A stretch of 64,000 nt of DNA from Paludibacteraceae bacterium (GTDB lineage Bacteria > Bacteroidota > Bacteroidia > Bacteroidales > Paludibacteraceae). Shown here piece after piece: positions 38,697 to 49,200 of the stretch. The translations under genes and the position numbers were made by a program. Below the pieces are notes generated by a model that did no database searches, was not told the DNA's origin, and saw only the letters and a program-made list of their open reading frames with translations. Each line of letters opens with the position of its first letter. The first letter of the stretch is position 1. The DNA is taken from positions 79,952 through 143,951 of the forward strand of contig JAGBVI010000005.1 of NCBI GenBank assembly GCA_017630395.1. Direction: 5' to 3'.

Positions 38697-38730
38697 AAAG
38701 AGGGTGTATCAAAATAGATATGCCCTCTTT
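38697..38730 (+). terminator. Intrinsic terminator of valS
   Basis: AAAGAGGGTGTATC (38697-38710) pairs with GATATGCCCTCTTT (38717-38730) through two wobble pairs. Several T residues follow. Same hairpin family as 18877, 29898 and 41028. Confidence 0.88.
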
Positions 38731-38806
38731 TTTTTGCTTTATCACTGGAAATCATCCATTACTCCTCTTATTTGTATAACACCTTGTACAAGGTAACTGA
38801 TAAAAT

Positions 38807-40600
38807 ATGATAAACTACAATGACATATCACAATTCTTTGAATTGGAAGCAGAAGCAATAAAAGAAAATTGGGATGCATTAATGAAACAACCCATCAAAG
38901 AGCGTATTCGCAAACGTAAAGCAATAAGCGCAGTTTATCTAGATAAAGAATATAGTGAACAGTCTGAAGAAAACTATCGGTTATTTAAGGTAACTTTCGA
39001 AAAGAACTTATCTGATTTCAAGGAAGGAGAATGTCTTGTACTTCATAAAGAGGAAGAGATTGTATCCGGTATTAAATGTACTATCAATAGGTTTGAAGAT
39101 GATAATACAATGGTGATAGAAGTGTTTCCTCTTAACATCCCCATTGATATAGAATCTTATTATGATATTCCGTTATGTTTAGACAAAGATCTTGTTGATT
39201 TGCGCAGGCATGTTTACGACAATTTCATGATAAAACTGTCGCATGAGAGAGATTTCTGGAACAACCTTATATTAAACACAAAACAAACTCCCTTATTTTC
39301 AGATAGATAAAAAGTAAAAGAAGCGTTAAAACTAGGCATTGATGAGTTCGGATACAATCTTCTTCCGCGTCAGGAAGAAGCTGCATTAAACAGTATAACT
39401 GCAGAAGATTATTACCTGATTCAAGGCCCTCCCGGAACTGGGAAATCATTTGTCCTCTCTATAATCATAATGATAGAGTTGGCCATTTTGAATAATAAAG
39501 TCATAATCATTGGGCCTAACCACATGGCCATTAATAACACATTAATTCAAGTTGTCAAGAACTTTCCATATCTATATCCTATAGTGTACAAAGTAGGGCA
39601 AAGTTATAATGCTCCCAACTATAAAGTCAATACAGATGGTCTAACACAAGAGATTAAGGATTACTTAGAAAATAATGGCGAAGAATTGTATCTAAAGAAT
39701 ATACCCTACCTTAATACTTCGTATGTCAATCAGTCCGAACATCCCATTGCAATAGGTATGACTTCTCATAGTTTATATACAAAAAGAGCAAGTGGATTGG
39801 AATGTGACACACTCATCGTAGATGAAGCCGGTCAAATGACAATACCATTAGCTCTAATGGGTATGATTAAAGTTAAAAAAATAATTTTTGCCGGTGATTA
39901 TAAACAGCTGCCACCCATTGTATCATCCGACAAAATACGGAACGAAATGAAACAATCTGTATTTCAGGCTCTAATTTCTAATACAAATTGTACAATGTTA
40001 GATGTTAGTTTCAGAATGTGTGAACCTATATGTAATTTCGTTTCAGAACTATTTTATGATGGAGAATTAAAACCAATGAAGCATGGATGTGGAGATAGAA
40101 TAATAAATACTAATCCTCTTTATAGTTTCTATGCACCAATTATTATTCAGCATATAGGTGATTGCGGAGAGCAATACTCAGACAAGGAGGCTGAATTTAT
40201 TGCAGAAATAACTGGAGACTATCTTAATCAAGGATTACCTGCGACAGAAATAGCTATTTTGTCACCATTTAGGGCTCAAGCTGCCAATATACGAAGACAT
40301 ATTGGCAAAAACGAATATATAACTGAAGAGAATCGAAATTTACTTTCAATTGATACTATTGATAAAATGCAAGGACAAGAGAGGGAGGTTATCATATTCT
40401 CCCTTGCTGCCGGTAATATAGAGTATATGACCGAAATGGCAGATTTCTTATACAATCCCAATAAACTTAATGTTGCTTTTTCAAGGGCTAAGTCAAAGCT
40501 AATAATTGTCGGAAACATAGACAATCTAAAATATATAGATACAGAAAAGTTCCCTCATATTAAGAAAATGTTAAACTCTCAATATGTGAAATTAATTTAA
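38807..40600 (+). pseudogene. Superfamily I DNA/RNA helicase (DNA2/NAM7-like) broken by one in-frame TAA
   Basis: Two open segments, 38807-39310 (167 aa) and 39470-40600 (376 aa), lie in the same frame. Translating through the TAA at 39308-39310 joins them into one 597-codon gene. The helicase P-loop GPPGTGKS (39425-39448) lies in the stretch between them, in frame but with no ATG before it. Further motifs: VDEAGQM (Walker B), GDYKQLPP (III), IDKMQGQEREVIIF (V) and NVAFSRAKSKLIIVG (VI). All helicase motifs are intact, so this looks like a very recent nonsense mutation or a sequencing error. The 3' segment alone would lack the ATP-binding loop. Confidence 0.8.
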
Positions 40601-40628
40601 CGATAGTCGTTTACACAAATTTGAACTT

Positions 40629-40901
40629 TTATCGCATTGTTAATTTATAAATACAACCACGTATCTTCGTTTCTAATAATTTTTCTTTTTTTAGATATTG
40701 AATAATTTTTTGTTGATTCAATCCTCCGCCAAGAATACTTAAAGTAACCCAAGGTACTCTTTGAGGTATTTTCTTCATACTATCACTATTATTATCGCAA
40801 TAATAAAACTGTATATGATTACTAGTGATATAGTCTATATTTCGGCTATAAATAATAGTTATTGGTTTTCGATTACATAAATTAACCTTAACAAACGTCA
40901 C
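40629..40901 (-). CDS. Uncertain small ORF, 90 aa
   Basis: A GTG-initiated frame opens just after an upstream stop. The product has protein-like composition (for example RVPWVTLSILGGGLNQQKII, then QYLKKEKLLETKIRGCIYKL) but no recognised family. It sits convergent to the broken helicase gene, 28 bp from its end, in a 493-bp gap. It could be a real small gene or the tail of a decayed one. No promoter box precedes it. Confidence 0.3.
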   Translation of the reverse strand: MTFVKVNLCNRKPITIIYSRNIDYITSNHIQFYYCDNNSDSMKKIPQRVPWVTLSILGGGLNQQKIIQYLKKEKLLETKIRGCIYKLTMR

Positions 40902-40946
40902 AAATTACGAACAAAAAAATGCTTTTTCTTCGTTGTAGTGAGTTAT

Positions 40947-40992
40947 GTTGTGAGCGTCATTGCCGAGTGCGCACAACTCCGTCCATACGGAG
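40947..40992. other. GC-rich nested hairpins of unknown origin
   Basis: GTTGTG (40947-40952) pairs with CACAAC (40972-40977). A second hairpin, CTCCGT-CCAT-ACGGAG, spans 40977-40992. The segment is richer in GC than its surroundings and contains ATTGCCGAGTGCGC, which resembles ATTGCCGTGCG near 63917. No coding potential. Possibly an end fragment of a lost mobile element or a structured RNA. Confidence 0.4.
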
Positions 40993-41027
40993 AAAAACAG
41001 AATATCATCGGCTAAACATTTTGTAAT

Positions 41028-41069
41028 GAGGGTGTCTCAAAATTCAATTTCTGAAACACCCTCTTTTTT
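41028..41069. terminator. Bidirectional hairpin between helicase and ALDH genes
   Basis: GAGGGTGT(C)TCA at 41028 pairs with TGAAACACCCTC ending at 41063 around a TTCAA loop, then T6. On the minus strand it lies 25 bp past the ALDH stop codon. Family member with 29898, which it closely resembles. Confidence 0.75.
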
Positions 41070-41093
41070 ATTTCTTAAATTACCACAAAAGCT

Positions 41094-42476
41094 TTACAAC
41101 AACTTTTTAATCCATTTGAAATATTTATATGGCATGTAACGAAGTGGCAAATCGAAACACTTAGGTGTAGTAACAACTGTCCGCCTGTGCGAGAATGCAA
41201 GAAAACTATCTCTACCATGATAACTACCCATCCCAGAATTACCCACTCCACCGAAAGGAACGTTTTCATTTGCGATATGCATAATGGTATCATTGATACA
41301 TGCACCTCCTGATGATGTTCTACGAATCAATTTCCACCCCCTCTTCTCATCTCCAAAATAATATAAAGCCAAAGGTTTATCACGCTCATTTACAAATTGT
41401 ATCACCTCATCAATATCCTCAAATTCATGAAGCGGGAATATCGGTCCAAAAATCTCTTCCGTCATCAATGGGGAATCCATTGCGACATTTTCTATCAACG
41501 TAGGTTCGATATAACGTGTCTCACTATTACTCCTTCCGCCAACAACTACATCTCCGTCGTCCATATAAGAAAGGACTCTATCAAAAGCACGGTCATTGAC
41601 TAAACGCACATAATGCAAACTCTTTTCCACATCCTCTCCATGCATATTTTTCAACTCCTCTTGAAACGCCTTTTTAAATGCCTCTTTAACTGATTTATGA
41701 ACAAATAGATAATCCGGCGCAATGCAAGTCTGACCGCAATTTAGAGTCTTTCCATAAACAATACGACGTGCAGCTATTCTGACATTACATTCCTTATCCA
41801 CAATACACGGGCTTTTCCCACCTAACTCTAAAACTAATGGAGTTAGATACTGAGAGGCTGCTTTCATTACCAATTTCCCCAAGGAAGGACTTCCTGTAAA
41901 GAAAATCATATCATATCGATACGACAATAATTGAGCATTCACCTCGCGATTTCCCTGAACAACAGCAACATACTCTTCGTCAAAAGTTTCTGCAATCATT
42001 TTTTCGATAACAGAGGAGACGGTTGGAACATACGGAGATGGTTTTAGTATAGCCGTACAACCAGCCGAAATAGCACCTACCAACGGATTTAATAACAATT
42101 GAACCGGATAATTCCATGGAGCAATTATCAGCGCATTCCCCAATGGTTCCTTCACAATATATGTTTGAGAAGGGAACATCTTAAGAGGTGTTGAGACTTT
42201 TTCACGGGATGCCCAATCTTTAAAATTGTCTAAGTGATTCTTTATTTCACCATAGACAATACTGATTTCTGTCATATAAGCCTCCTCATACGACTTATGC
42301 AAATCAACATATAAAGCATCCGATAACTCTTTCTCCCAGTGTTTCATCGCTTTTAATAAGCGTTTCAACATTTGCTTTCTGAAGCCAAATTTCAAAGTGG
42401 ACTCACCTCTATAATACTCTCTTTGTTTTACTATTAGCTCTTCAATTCTCGAAGACGATGTATTTTGTATGTTCAT
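41094..42476 (-). CDS. Aldehyde dehydrogenase, ALDH3/fatty-aldehyde type
   Basis: The 460-aa protein has the short N-terminus and basic/hydrophobic C-terminus of class 3 ALDHs. It carries IIAPWNYPVQLLLNPLVGAI, FFTGSPSLGK, the catalytic Glu in LELGGKSP, the catalytic Cys in NCGQTCIAPDY, and EEIFGPIFPL. It oxidises aldehydes to acids with NAD(P)+; ALDH3 members favour long-chain aldehydes. It starts 2 nt after the SDR gene ends, so the two are co-transcribed and probably interconvert alcohol, aldehyde and acid. Confidence 0.93.
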   Translation of the reverse strand: MNIQNTSSSRIEELIVKQREYYRGESTLKFGFRKQMLKRLLKAMKHWEKELSDALYVDLHKSYEEAYMTEISIVYGEIKNHLDNFKDWASREKVSTPLKMFPSQTYIVKEPLGNALIIAPWNYPVQLLLNPLVGAISAGCTAILKPSPYVPTVSSVIEKMIAETFDEEYVAVVQGNREVNAQLLSYRYDMIFFTGSPSLGKLVMKAASQYLTPLVLELGGKSPCIVDKECNVRIAARRIVYGKTLNCGQTCIAPDYLFVHKSVKEAFKKAFQEELKNMHGEDVEKSLHYVRLVNDRAFDRVLSYMDDGDVVVGGRSNSETRYIEPTLIENVAMDSPLMTEEIFGPIFPLHEFEDIDEVIQFVNERDKPLALYYFGDEKRGWKLIRRTSSGGACINDTIMHIANENVPFGGVGNSGMGSYHGRDSFLAFSHRRTVVTTPKCFDLPLRYMPYKYFKWIKKLL

Positions 42477-42478
42477 AA

Positions 42479-43291
42479 CTAACTTTTTTTGCGTCCAGTA
42501 AAATTATCCATTGTGTGATAAACTCCACATACATTTCCAATGATATAATCAAACCATGAAAATGGTAAAATTCCTTGCAAAAAGCGAATAAAATGAAACC
42601 CGAAAGGCATTCCTTTAAAGTTCCGATTGCTTTCTATTGCTTTGATGATTTTATTCGCAACTTTCTCTGGTTCTAAGATTGGAAATAAGCGAGATTGTAC
42701 CCCATCAAACATACCTGTACTAATATAATAAGGAGCTATGGTAGTACTTTTAACATTACTCTTCATCTCTTTTAACTCGATACGAATAGACTCAGACCAA
42801 CCCAAAGCTGCCCATTTACTTGCTGCATAAACAGACATTCTTGGATTAGAAAGCATTCCAGCAGCAGAGGCAATAGTACAAATATGTCCTCTATCTCTTT
42901 CTACCATATCTTTTAAGAAAGGAAGTGTAACATACATTGGTGCTATAGCATTAATTTTCATAGTCCTATCAATGTCTGATACATTCAGATTGAAAAAATG
43001 ATTGTTACTCGTAACCACCCCTGCACAATTAATCAAAATATCAACATTACCACACTCCTTCTTCACTGTTTGGTAGGAGTGTTGCACCATTTCAAAATCT
43101 GAAACATCAACAAGAAAACCATAAACTTTCCCTTTTGAAGAAAATTCTGTCACAACAGCATCCAGATTTTGTTGGTTAACATCCCAAATTATTAAACTAT
43201 CAGCTCCTTTTTCTAAAGCTATTCTACCCATGATTTTTCCAATTCCGGAAGCACCTCCGGTAATAAGAACTTTTGTTCCTTTAATCTTCAT
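42479..43291 (-). CDS. Short-chain dehydrogenase/reductase
   Basis: The protein is 270 aa from ATG 43291 (MKIKGTKVLITGGASGIGKI); the frame extends three codons further to 43300. It has the Rossmann TGGASGIG motif, the NAG-equivalent NCAGV, the catalytic YAASK, and a hydrophobic C-terminus (FHFIRFLQGILPFSWFDYII) like membrane-associated retinol/fatty-alcohol SDRs. Pairing with the ALDH gene suggests lipid aldehyde metabolism. A TAAATTTGC box lies upstream. Confidence 0.88.
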   Translation of the reverse strand: MKIKGTKVLITGGASGIGKIMGRIALEKGADSLIIWDVNQQNLDAVVTEFSSKGKVYGFLVDVSDFEMVQHSYQTVKKECGNVDILINCAGVVTSNNHFFNLNVSDIDRTMKINAIAPMYVTLPFLKDMVERDRGHICTIASAAGMLSNPRMSVYAASKWAALGWSESIRIELKEMKSNVKSTTIAPYYISTGMFDGVQSRLFPILEPEKVANKIIKAIESNRNFKGMPFGFHFIRFLQGILPFSWFDYIIGNVCGVYHTMDNFTGRKKS

Positions 43292-43334
43292 ACAAAACAA
43301 TTAAACTTAAAACAACATCTATAAACTACAATGT

Positions 43335-43343
43335 GCAAATTTA
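43335..43343 (-). promoter_or_regulatory. -7 box of the SDR-ALDH operon
   Basis: TAAATTTGC on the minus strand, 43 bp before the SDR ATG. The remaining 200 bp up to the flippase gene end is AT-rich and shows no gene or clear terminator. Confidence 0.6.
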
Positions 43344-43552
43344 GTTAAAACCATCTGAACGAAATTTATAGACACTTACTATACTAACAATAAATCAAGC
43401 GACAAAGTTACTGATTTTAACTAGTATAATGCAATATTTATGATATAATTTAAAGTCTGCTTCTATAAATTGCGATTTTTATTATCTATGTTATATTCTC
43501 CATTTTGGATGCTTTTGAAAAGATCTTTAAGAATGAATTCGCAATTTTATAA

Positions 43553-44746
43553 TTACTTTGCAACCTGCTTTTTGTCAAAGAAATATGCGCCCCCAAGCAC
43601 CAACGAACAAACAAAGTTTGCCATCAAGTTCACCCAACATGCTCCTTTAACTCCCAAAGCAGGGACTAAAAGTAAAGAAAGAACAAGGGCAACAATCACC
43701 CCCGACAACGACTTAAAAATCAAGATTTTCAGTTCTCCGAAAGCAGAAAAATAATGTCCCCATACATTCGAAACAGCAACAGCTAACACCCCTGGAGAAA
43801 GAAACATTAAAATCGATTTAGCCTCAACAAACTCATCACCAAAAACCCAACCATATATTGGCGCCGGAATCATAAATGCAATCAACAAAAACAACAACGT
43901 AACACCGCAACACAACCATGCCATTTTAGTTGTAACACTCCTCGCCTCTTGATTTTTATTCTGACTCAACAATTGTGAATATTGAACAGTAGAAATACTT
44001 CCGCTTAACTTCCACACAATTTCGGATAAAGAGACTCCTATCGAGAAAATTCCCACGGCAGCCAATCCGGAATAATACCCTAAGAAATAATAACTTAAAC
44101 GATAATTAAAAAATTGCAAAAAATTACTCAACTCTGTCTGCATTCCAAATTTCAACAACGAGAGACTCACCTCTTTATACGAGTGTTTAGAGATAAGCAA
44201 AGGGGTATCATTCATAAAAAAACAAAGACTCAACAAAACCATCAACGATGTACATTGCGCATAAAAATAGGAGAAATAAGATGTGTCAAACAAATAAAAA
44301 ACCATCAAAAACAAAATCATCAAAAAAGGTTGTAAAACAACAATAAGATTATATCTGTTAATAGATTGTTTACCTACAAACAGCGAATTAAAGAAGGTGA
44401 TACACCCTAGTAAAGTAGAAGAAATAAATAAGAATAACGAATACTCCGTTCTTCCTAAAATATGAAAAGAAACTGCCCCAAAAAAAGAGATAATAAATGC
44501 CCAAAGGAACACAGGAAGAAATAAATCAGCAGGCAGAAATTTTCTCAAATTAAAAGAGGTACTACTTCCTGAAAAAATAGATGTAAAAATAGAAATAAGT
44601 CCTAAATCAGTAGCAAAAAGGGCTATCAATCCTCTACCTTCGGCCCCCCATAATCTTGTTGTAGCCAACACTAACAAGAAATTGAGAAGCAACAACGCAG
44701 CCCTACTCAACATCGTAAACAATATATCTCTCCTTACCTTACTCAT
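43553..44746 (-). CDS. Polysaccharide/lipid-oligosaccharide flippase (Wzx/MATE-like)
   Basis: The 397-aa protein is very hydrophobic with about 12 membrane spans. Its N-terminal RDILFTMLSRAALLLLNFLL resembles O-antigen flippases, and TTRLWGAEGRGLIALFATDL follows. Such proteins flip undecaprenyl-linked glycans across the inner membrane. Its start overlaps the end of the upstream glycosyltransferase gene by 8 nt, so they form a two-gene surface-glycan unit. No polymerase or ligase is beside it. Confidence 0.8.
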   Translation of the reverse strand: MSKVRRDILFTMLSRAALLLLNFLLVLATTRLWGAEGRGLIALFATDLGLISIFTSIFSGSSTSFNLRKFLPADLFLPVFLWAFIISFFGAVSFHILGRTEYSLFLFISSTLLGCITFFNSLFVGKQSINRYNLIVVLQPFLMILFLMVFYLFDTSYFSYFYAQCTSLMVLLSLCFFMNDTPLLISKHSYKEVSLSLLKFGMQTELSNFLQFFNYRLSYYFLGYYSGLAAVGIFSIGVSLSEIVWKLSGSISTVQYSQLLSQNKNQEARSVTTKMAWLCCGVTLLFLLIAFMIPAPIYGWVFGDEFVEAKSILMFLSPGVLAVAVSNVWGHYFSAFGELKILIFKSLSGVIVALVLSLLLVPALGVKGACWVNLMANFVCSLVLGGAYFFDKKQVAK

Positions 44747-45824
44747 TTCTCACTTTATTTATAAAATCAACAAAAGAATCTTCAATCTTTGACCAATCAT
44801 ATTTATTCCTCGCTAAGAATTCTGCATTATGACAATGCTCTACATAAAAATCTTCTCGGTCTATATACTTCAAAAGAGCCTCAACAACTTGCTTTTCATC
44901 AGACGGATTAACCAAAACACCAAATTTCTCAATTTCCGGAACCCCGATAGGAATTGCTTTTAAATCCGAATAGATAACCACACGTCCTGATGCCATATAA
45001 TAAAATAATTTTATAGGTAAACAGCGTGTATTTTCAAAATCAATTTTTCGCAAATCAAAATAGATATCTGCATCTCCAATTGTAGAACAAAAGTCTGTAA
45101 AAGAAAGATAACCACACCAATCTAATTTTATGTTGGATGGCAACAAATGTTCTATTGCAGGCTTTTCTGAAGAAAAGAGTTTAAATACAAAGGAATGATT
45201 TGGTCTAATTTGTGCTACCTGAGTAATTACTGACAAAACCTTATTAAAACCCTTTTCGTTAGTCAAACTTCCTGAATAACACAATTTCCATTCTGCATTA
45301 TTTTGTCTTATAGGGAAACGCTTTAATTTATTAAAAGTAGCATAATAAGACAAATAGAGATGCTTTTTAGAAGGAAAAACAAGATGAAAAGGGAGTGCCT
45401 TATGATGTTCACCAAAAATAAATGCCGTAGTCAGAAAACCTGCCAAGCAAGAAAAAAGAGACAACGCAATCCATTTAAATGGTCTGAGAAAAAGTGAGCA
45501 ATTCGTCATATTTTTTTTGGACGGAATCCACTCTGTCACATCATACACTAAGCGAACATCGGAGGCATAACATTTTTTGTAACGGAATGCAGCAAGAATA
45601 ACAATGGGAGAATCCCCAACAATGATACTCGGATTTTTCCTCTTAAACACCTCAATAAGATGAGCCAGCTTTTGCTTCAGAGAAAAAGTTCCATCCATCA
45701 AACCATCATCAATCAAAGAGACAACAGAAGTTTGAAACCCATGTCTATTCAGGGTCTCCATCTGTTGAAAGAAGACTCTTTCATCTTCCGTTCTATGAAT
45801 TGACAATGCAAATAAAACCATCAT
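44739..45824 (-). CDS. Glycosyltransferase, GT-B (GT4-like)
   Basis: The 361-aa protein contains the GT-B C-terminal pattern: LCYSGSLTNEKGFNKVLSVI (nucleotide-sugar domain start), SEKPAIEHLLPSNIKLDWCG, then CLPIKLFYYMASGRVVIYSD with Glu/Lys binding residues, and AEFLARNKYDW near the end. It transfers a sugar to an unknown acceptor, probably the glycan exported by the overlapping flippase. The start is a double ATG lying only 5 nt after a -7 box, so the mRNA may be leaderless. Confidence 0.82.
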   Translation of the reverse strand: MMVLFALSIHRTEDERVFFQQMETLNRHGFQTSVVSLIDDGLMDGTFSLKQKLAHLIEVFKRKNPSIIVGDSPIVILAAFRYKKCYASDVRLVYDVTEWIPSKKNMTNCSLFLRPFKWIALSLFSCLAGFLTTAFIFGEHHKALPFHLVFPSKKHLYLSYYATFNKLKRFPIRQNNAEWKLCYSGSLTNEKGFNKVLSVITQVAQIRPNHSFVFKLFSSEKPAIEHLLPSNIKLDWCGYLSFTDFCSTIGDADIYFDLRKIDFENTRCLPIKLFYYMASGRVVIYSDLKAIPIGVPEIEKFGVLVNPSDEKQVVEALLKYIDREDFYVEHCHNAEFLARNKYDWSKIEDSFVDFINKVRNE

Positions 45825-45829
45825 AACGC

Positions 45830-45837
45830 CAAAGATA
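45830..45837 (-). promoter_or_regulatory. -7 box abutting the glycosyltransferase start
   Basis: TATCTTTG on the minus strand, followed by GCGTT and then ATGATG. This places the predicted transcription start at or within 1-2 nt of the first ATG. Confidence 0.55.
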
Positions 45838-45871
45838 GCACAATTAGCTGAATAATTGATTTAGAACAAAC

Positions 45872-45899
45872 AAAAAGGGCATGCCCGAAAGCACACCCT
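45872..45899 (-). terminator. Terminator of the ferredoxin gene
   Basis: On the minus strand AGGGTGTGC pairs with GCATGCCCT (two wobbles) around a TTTCGG loop, followed by TTTTTG. It lies 27 bp after the ferredoxin stop. Related to the GAGGGTGT family. Confidence 0.7.
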
Positions 45900-45925
45900 C
45901 TCCATTTTTCGATTAATCGACCCGA

Positions 45926-46096
45926 TTACTCTGCTAATGAGATAGCTCCTGCAGGACAAGCGTCTGCACAAGTACCACACTCAGTACAAGCATCAGCATC
46001 AATCTTATAGATATCGCCTTCAGAGATAGCCTCAACTGGACACTCTCCAATGCAAGTACCACAAGCAACACAATCTTCACTAATAACGTAAGCCAT
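45926..46096 (-). CDS. 2[4Fe-4S] ferredoxin, 56 aa
   Basis: ATG at 46096 to TAA at 45926-45928. Two clusters of the form CxxCxxCxxxCP occur: CVACGTCIGECP (Cys 9, 12, 15, 19) and CTECGTCADACP (Cys 37, 40, 43, 47), each followed by a conserved Ala-Ile. This is a clostridial-type bacterial ferredoxin, a soluble low-potential electron carrier. It is too short for many ORF cut-offs, and a longer spurious frame overlaps it. It has its own promoter and terminator. Confidence 0.97.
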   Translation of the reverse strand: MAYVISEDCVACGTCIGECPVEAISEGDIYKIDADACTECGTCADACPAGAISLAE

Positions 46097-46124
46097 AATT
46101 TTTTCTTTTTTAAAATTTCACACC

Positions 46125-46133
46125 GCAAATGTA
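46125..46133 (-). promoter_or_regulatory. -7 box of the ferredoxin gene
   Basis: TACATTTGC on the minus strand, 28 bp before the ATG, with TTTTTG 17 nt further upstream as the -33 element. One of the best-matched promoters in the window. Confidence 0.7.
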
Positions 46134-46206
46134 ACTCTTTTGTTAGAATTCAAAAAGAATTTTAGGTATATTTTTCAAAAAAAATCCAAATTAATTTCCA
46201 ACAAAT

Positions 46207-49200
46207 TTATAACATAATGTTTAGTAGGATATTATAAGCAGAATCAACATCTTCAACATCAATAAATAAGATAGAACGTTTCCCTCCTTTTTCCCTCAAC
46301 TGACATCTGATAGCATGGTTTTGCATATAATCAAGAATAGCCCCAAAAGCCGGAGACTGATAATATACAGAATTCTCATCCTGCACAAAATATCCTACCA
46401 TGCGATTTTGTTTTAAAACCAACTTTTCAAATCCCAATCGTTCAGCTCTCCAACGAATACGAACTAAATTTAAAAGATTTTTTGTTTGAATCGGCAATTT
46501 TCCAAATCGGTCTATCAGTCGTACTTCAAAAGCACCCAACTCTTGCTCACTCTTCACATTATCCAACTCTCGATAAAGAGACATACGTTCCGAGACACTT
46601 TCAATATATTCCGGAGGAAATGTCAATTCCATATCAGTTTCTACCACACACTCAGAAACATATTTCTTCTCTTCAATCCGAACATTATCTTCCTCTTTAA
46701 ACAGATAAGAAAACTCTTGCTCCTTCAACTCTTCTACCGCAGCATTTAACACCTTTTGATAAGCTTCATAACCCAAATCGGCAATAAAGCCACTCTGCTC
46801 TGCTCCTAATAAGTTACCGGCACCTCTGATATCTAAATCTTGCATTGCGATATTGAAGCCGCTTCCCAACTCCGAAAAACTCTCAATAGCCTGTAAGCGT
46901 CTCTGAGCTTCTTTTGTCATCGCCACCGCAGAATCTACCATAAGGTAACAAAAAGCACGACGATTGCTCCGCCCCACTCGTCCTCTTAATTGATGTAAAT
47001 CACTGAGTCCAAAATTTTGAGCTCTATTAATAATAATCGTGTTACAATTAGAAATATCAATCCCCGACTCAATTATAGTTGTTGCCAGAAGCACATCATA
47101 CTCTTGATTTACAAAATCCATCATGATTTGCTCCAACTTTTCGCCCTCCATCTGACCATGCCCAATAGCCACTCGTACACCCGGCACCAATTGACGAATA
47201 AGAAGGGCCAAACCATCCAATTCCTTAACATTATTGTTTACAAAAAAGACTTGACCATTGCGGTCCATCTCAAAAGAAATAGCCTCACGAATCACCTCTC
47301 TATCAAAGGTTAAAACCTCAGTCTGAACCGGATAACGATTAGGAGGAGGAGTACTGATAACAGATAAATCACGCGCCCCCATCAATGAAAACTGTAAAGT
47401 TCGAGGAATAGGTGTTGCTGTCATTGTCAGCGTATCGACATTCACTTTCATCTGCTTTATCTTTTCCTTAACTGCAACACCAAATTTTTGTTCTTCATCA
47501 ATCACCAACAACCCTAAATCCTTAAATTTCATATTCTTACCAAGGATTTTTTGCGTTCCAATAATTATATTAACTTCTCCACTCTCCAACTCTTCCAACA
47601 CACGTTTTACATCTTTAGAGGAACGAGCCCTATTTAAATAATCGACCTTACAAGGAAAATCCTTTAACCTTTCTGTAAATGTTTTGTAGTGTTGGAAGGC
47701 CAAAACGGTTGTAGGAACTAAAACCGCCACTTGCTTATTATCACAAACAGCTTTAAATGCGGCACGGACAGCGATTTCTGTTTTTCCGAATCCAACATCT
47801 CCACAAATTAAACGATCCATAGGCAAATCTCGCTCCATATCACGCTTAACGTCTAAAGTTGTTTTTAGTTGATCCGGAGTATCCTCATAGATAAACGAAG
47901 CCTCTAACTCAGACTGTAAAAAACCATCCGGAGAAAAAGCAAAACCTCTCTCCTCTCTACGCTTAGCATATAATAAAATCAAATCTCTGGCTATATCCTT
48001 TAAGCGTTTTTTTGTCCGCTCTTTCATATTTTGCCAAGCAGAGGTTCCCAACTTACTAATTGTCGGAGCCTCTCCCTCTTTACTCTTATATCGAGAGATT
48101 TTATGCAAAGAGTGAATACTCACCAATAACAGATCGTCGTTCTTGTAGAGCAATTTTATCACCTCTTGTTTTTTTCCATTGGCATCAATTTGAATAAGAC
48201 CTCCAAAACGGGCAACACCATGATCAATGTGAACAACATAATCCCCCATTTTAAAACTATTCAACTCTTTTAATGTCAAAGCCACTTGCCCCGCTCTCGC
48301 CCTATCAGAACGCAACGAATACTTATGGTATCTATTAAATATCTGATGGTCTGTATAACAAGCTAACTTTAAATCATGAGAAATAAACCCTTCATGCAAA
48401 GTTTTATTAATAGTAGAATAAGCGAAAGTATCACCTCGATCACTAAAAATAGAATTCAATCGTTGCAACTGATGCTCATTATCACTCAAAAAACAGATCG
48501 AATATCCATCTGCTTGCAATTGAATTAAATTCTCACTTACGAGATCAAAATTCTTATTAAAAGCAGGCTGAAGCGAAGAAGAAAATTCAATCGTCTCCGC
48601 ATCATTCCAATAAGGATTTTTAGAGAGATTAATTTTTCTGAACCCATCCAATTTATCCTTTAAGAGGAAAGCAGAATAAAGTTCTTCACTATCGCTCTTC
48701 TCCTCTAATAGAGAAGTTAAATGGTCATATATTAACCGATAATTAGAAAACCCTAAAATAACATTATCCGGTAATGAATCCAGAAACAGTTCTTCGTTAT
48801 CCGTCTCATGAAGATTGGGAACTATATCCAACGACTCTTTTATCTCTTTCGATAATTGACTTTCCACATCAAACGTTCTAATAGAATCGACCTCGTCACC
48901 AAAGAAATCTATTCGGTAAGGATACTCCGAAGAAAAAGAAAAAACATCAATCAAACTACCTCTTACAGAGAATTGTCCCGGTTCATACACAAAATCAACG
49001 CGAGAAAAACCATTCTCCAACAATAATTGCTCTATAACAGTTAAGTCTGCAAAATCCCCTTTACAAAGATGAATGATATTTTTCAGCAGTTCAGCTTTTT
49101 TTACCACGGGTTCTACTAACGCGTCTGGATACGTAACAACTATAAAATGAGAATCAGGAGAATTAATTGCAGTTAATGCCTCTGTCCTCAAGATCTCGTT

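Noticed and set aside
43470-43754. 94-aa plus-strand ORF
   Set aside because: Mostly antisense to the flippase gene; no promoter or family support.
45934-46128. 64-aa minus-strand ORF
   Set aside because: It is the wrong frame of the 56-aa ferredoxin gene (45926-46096), whose two Cys clusters are unmistakable.
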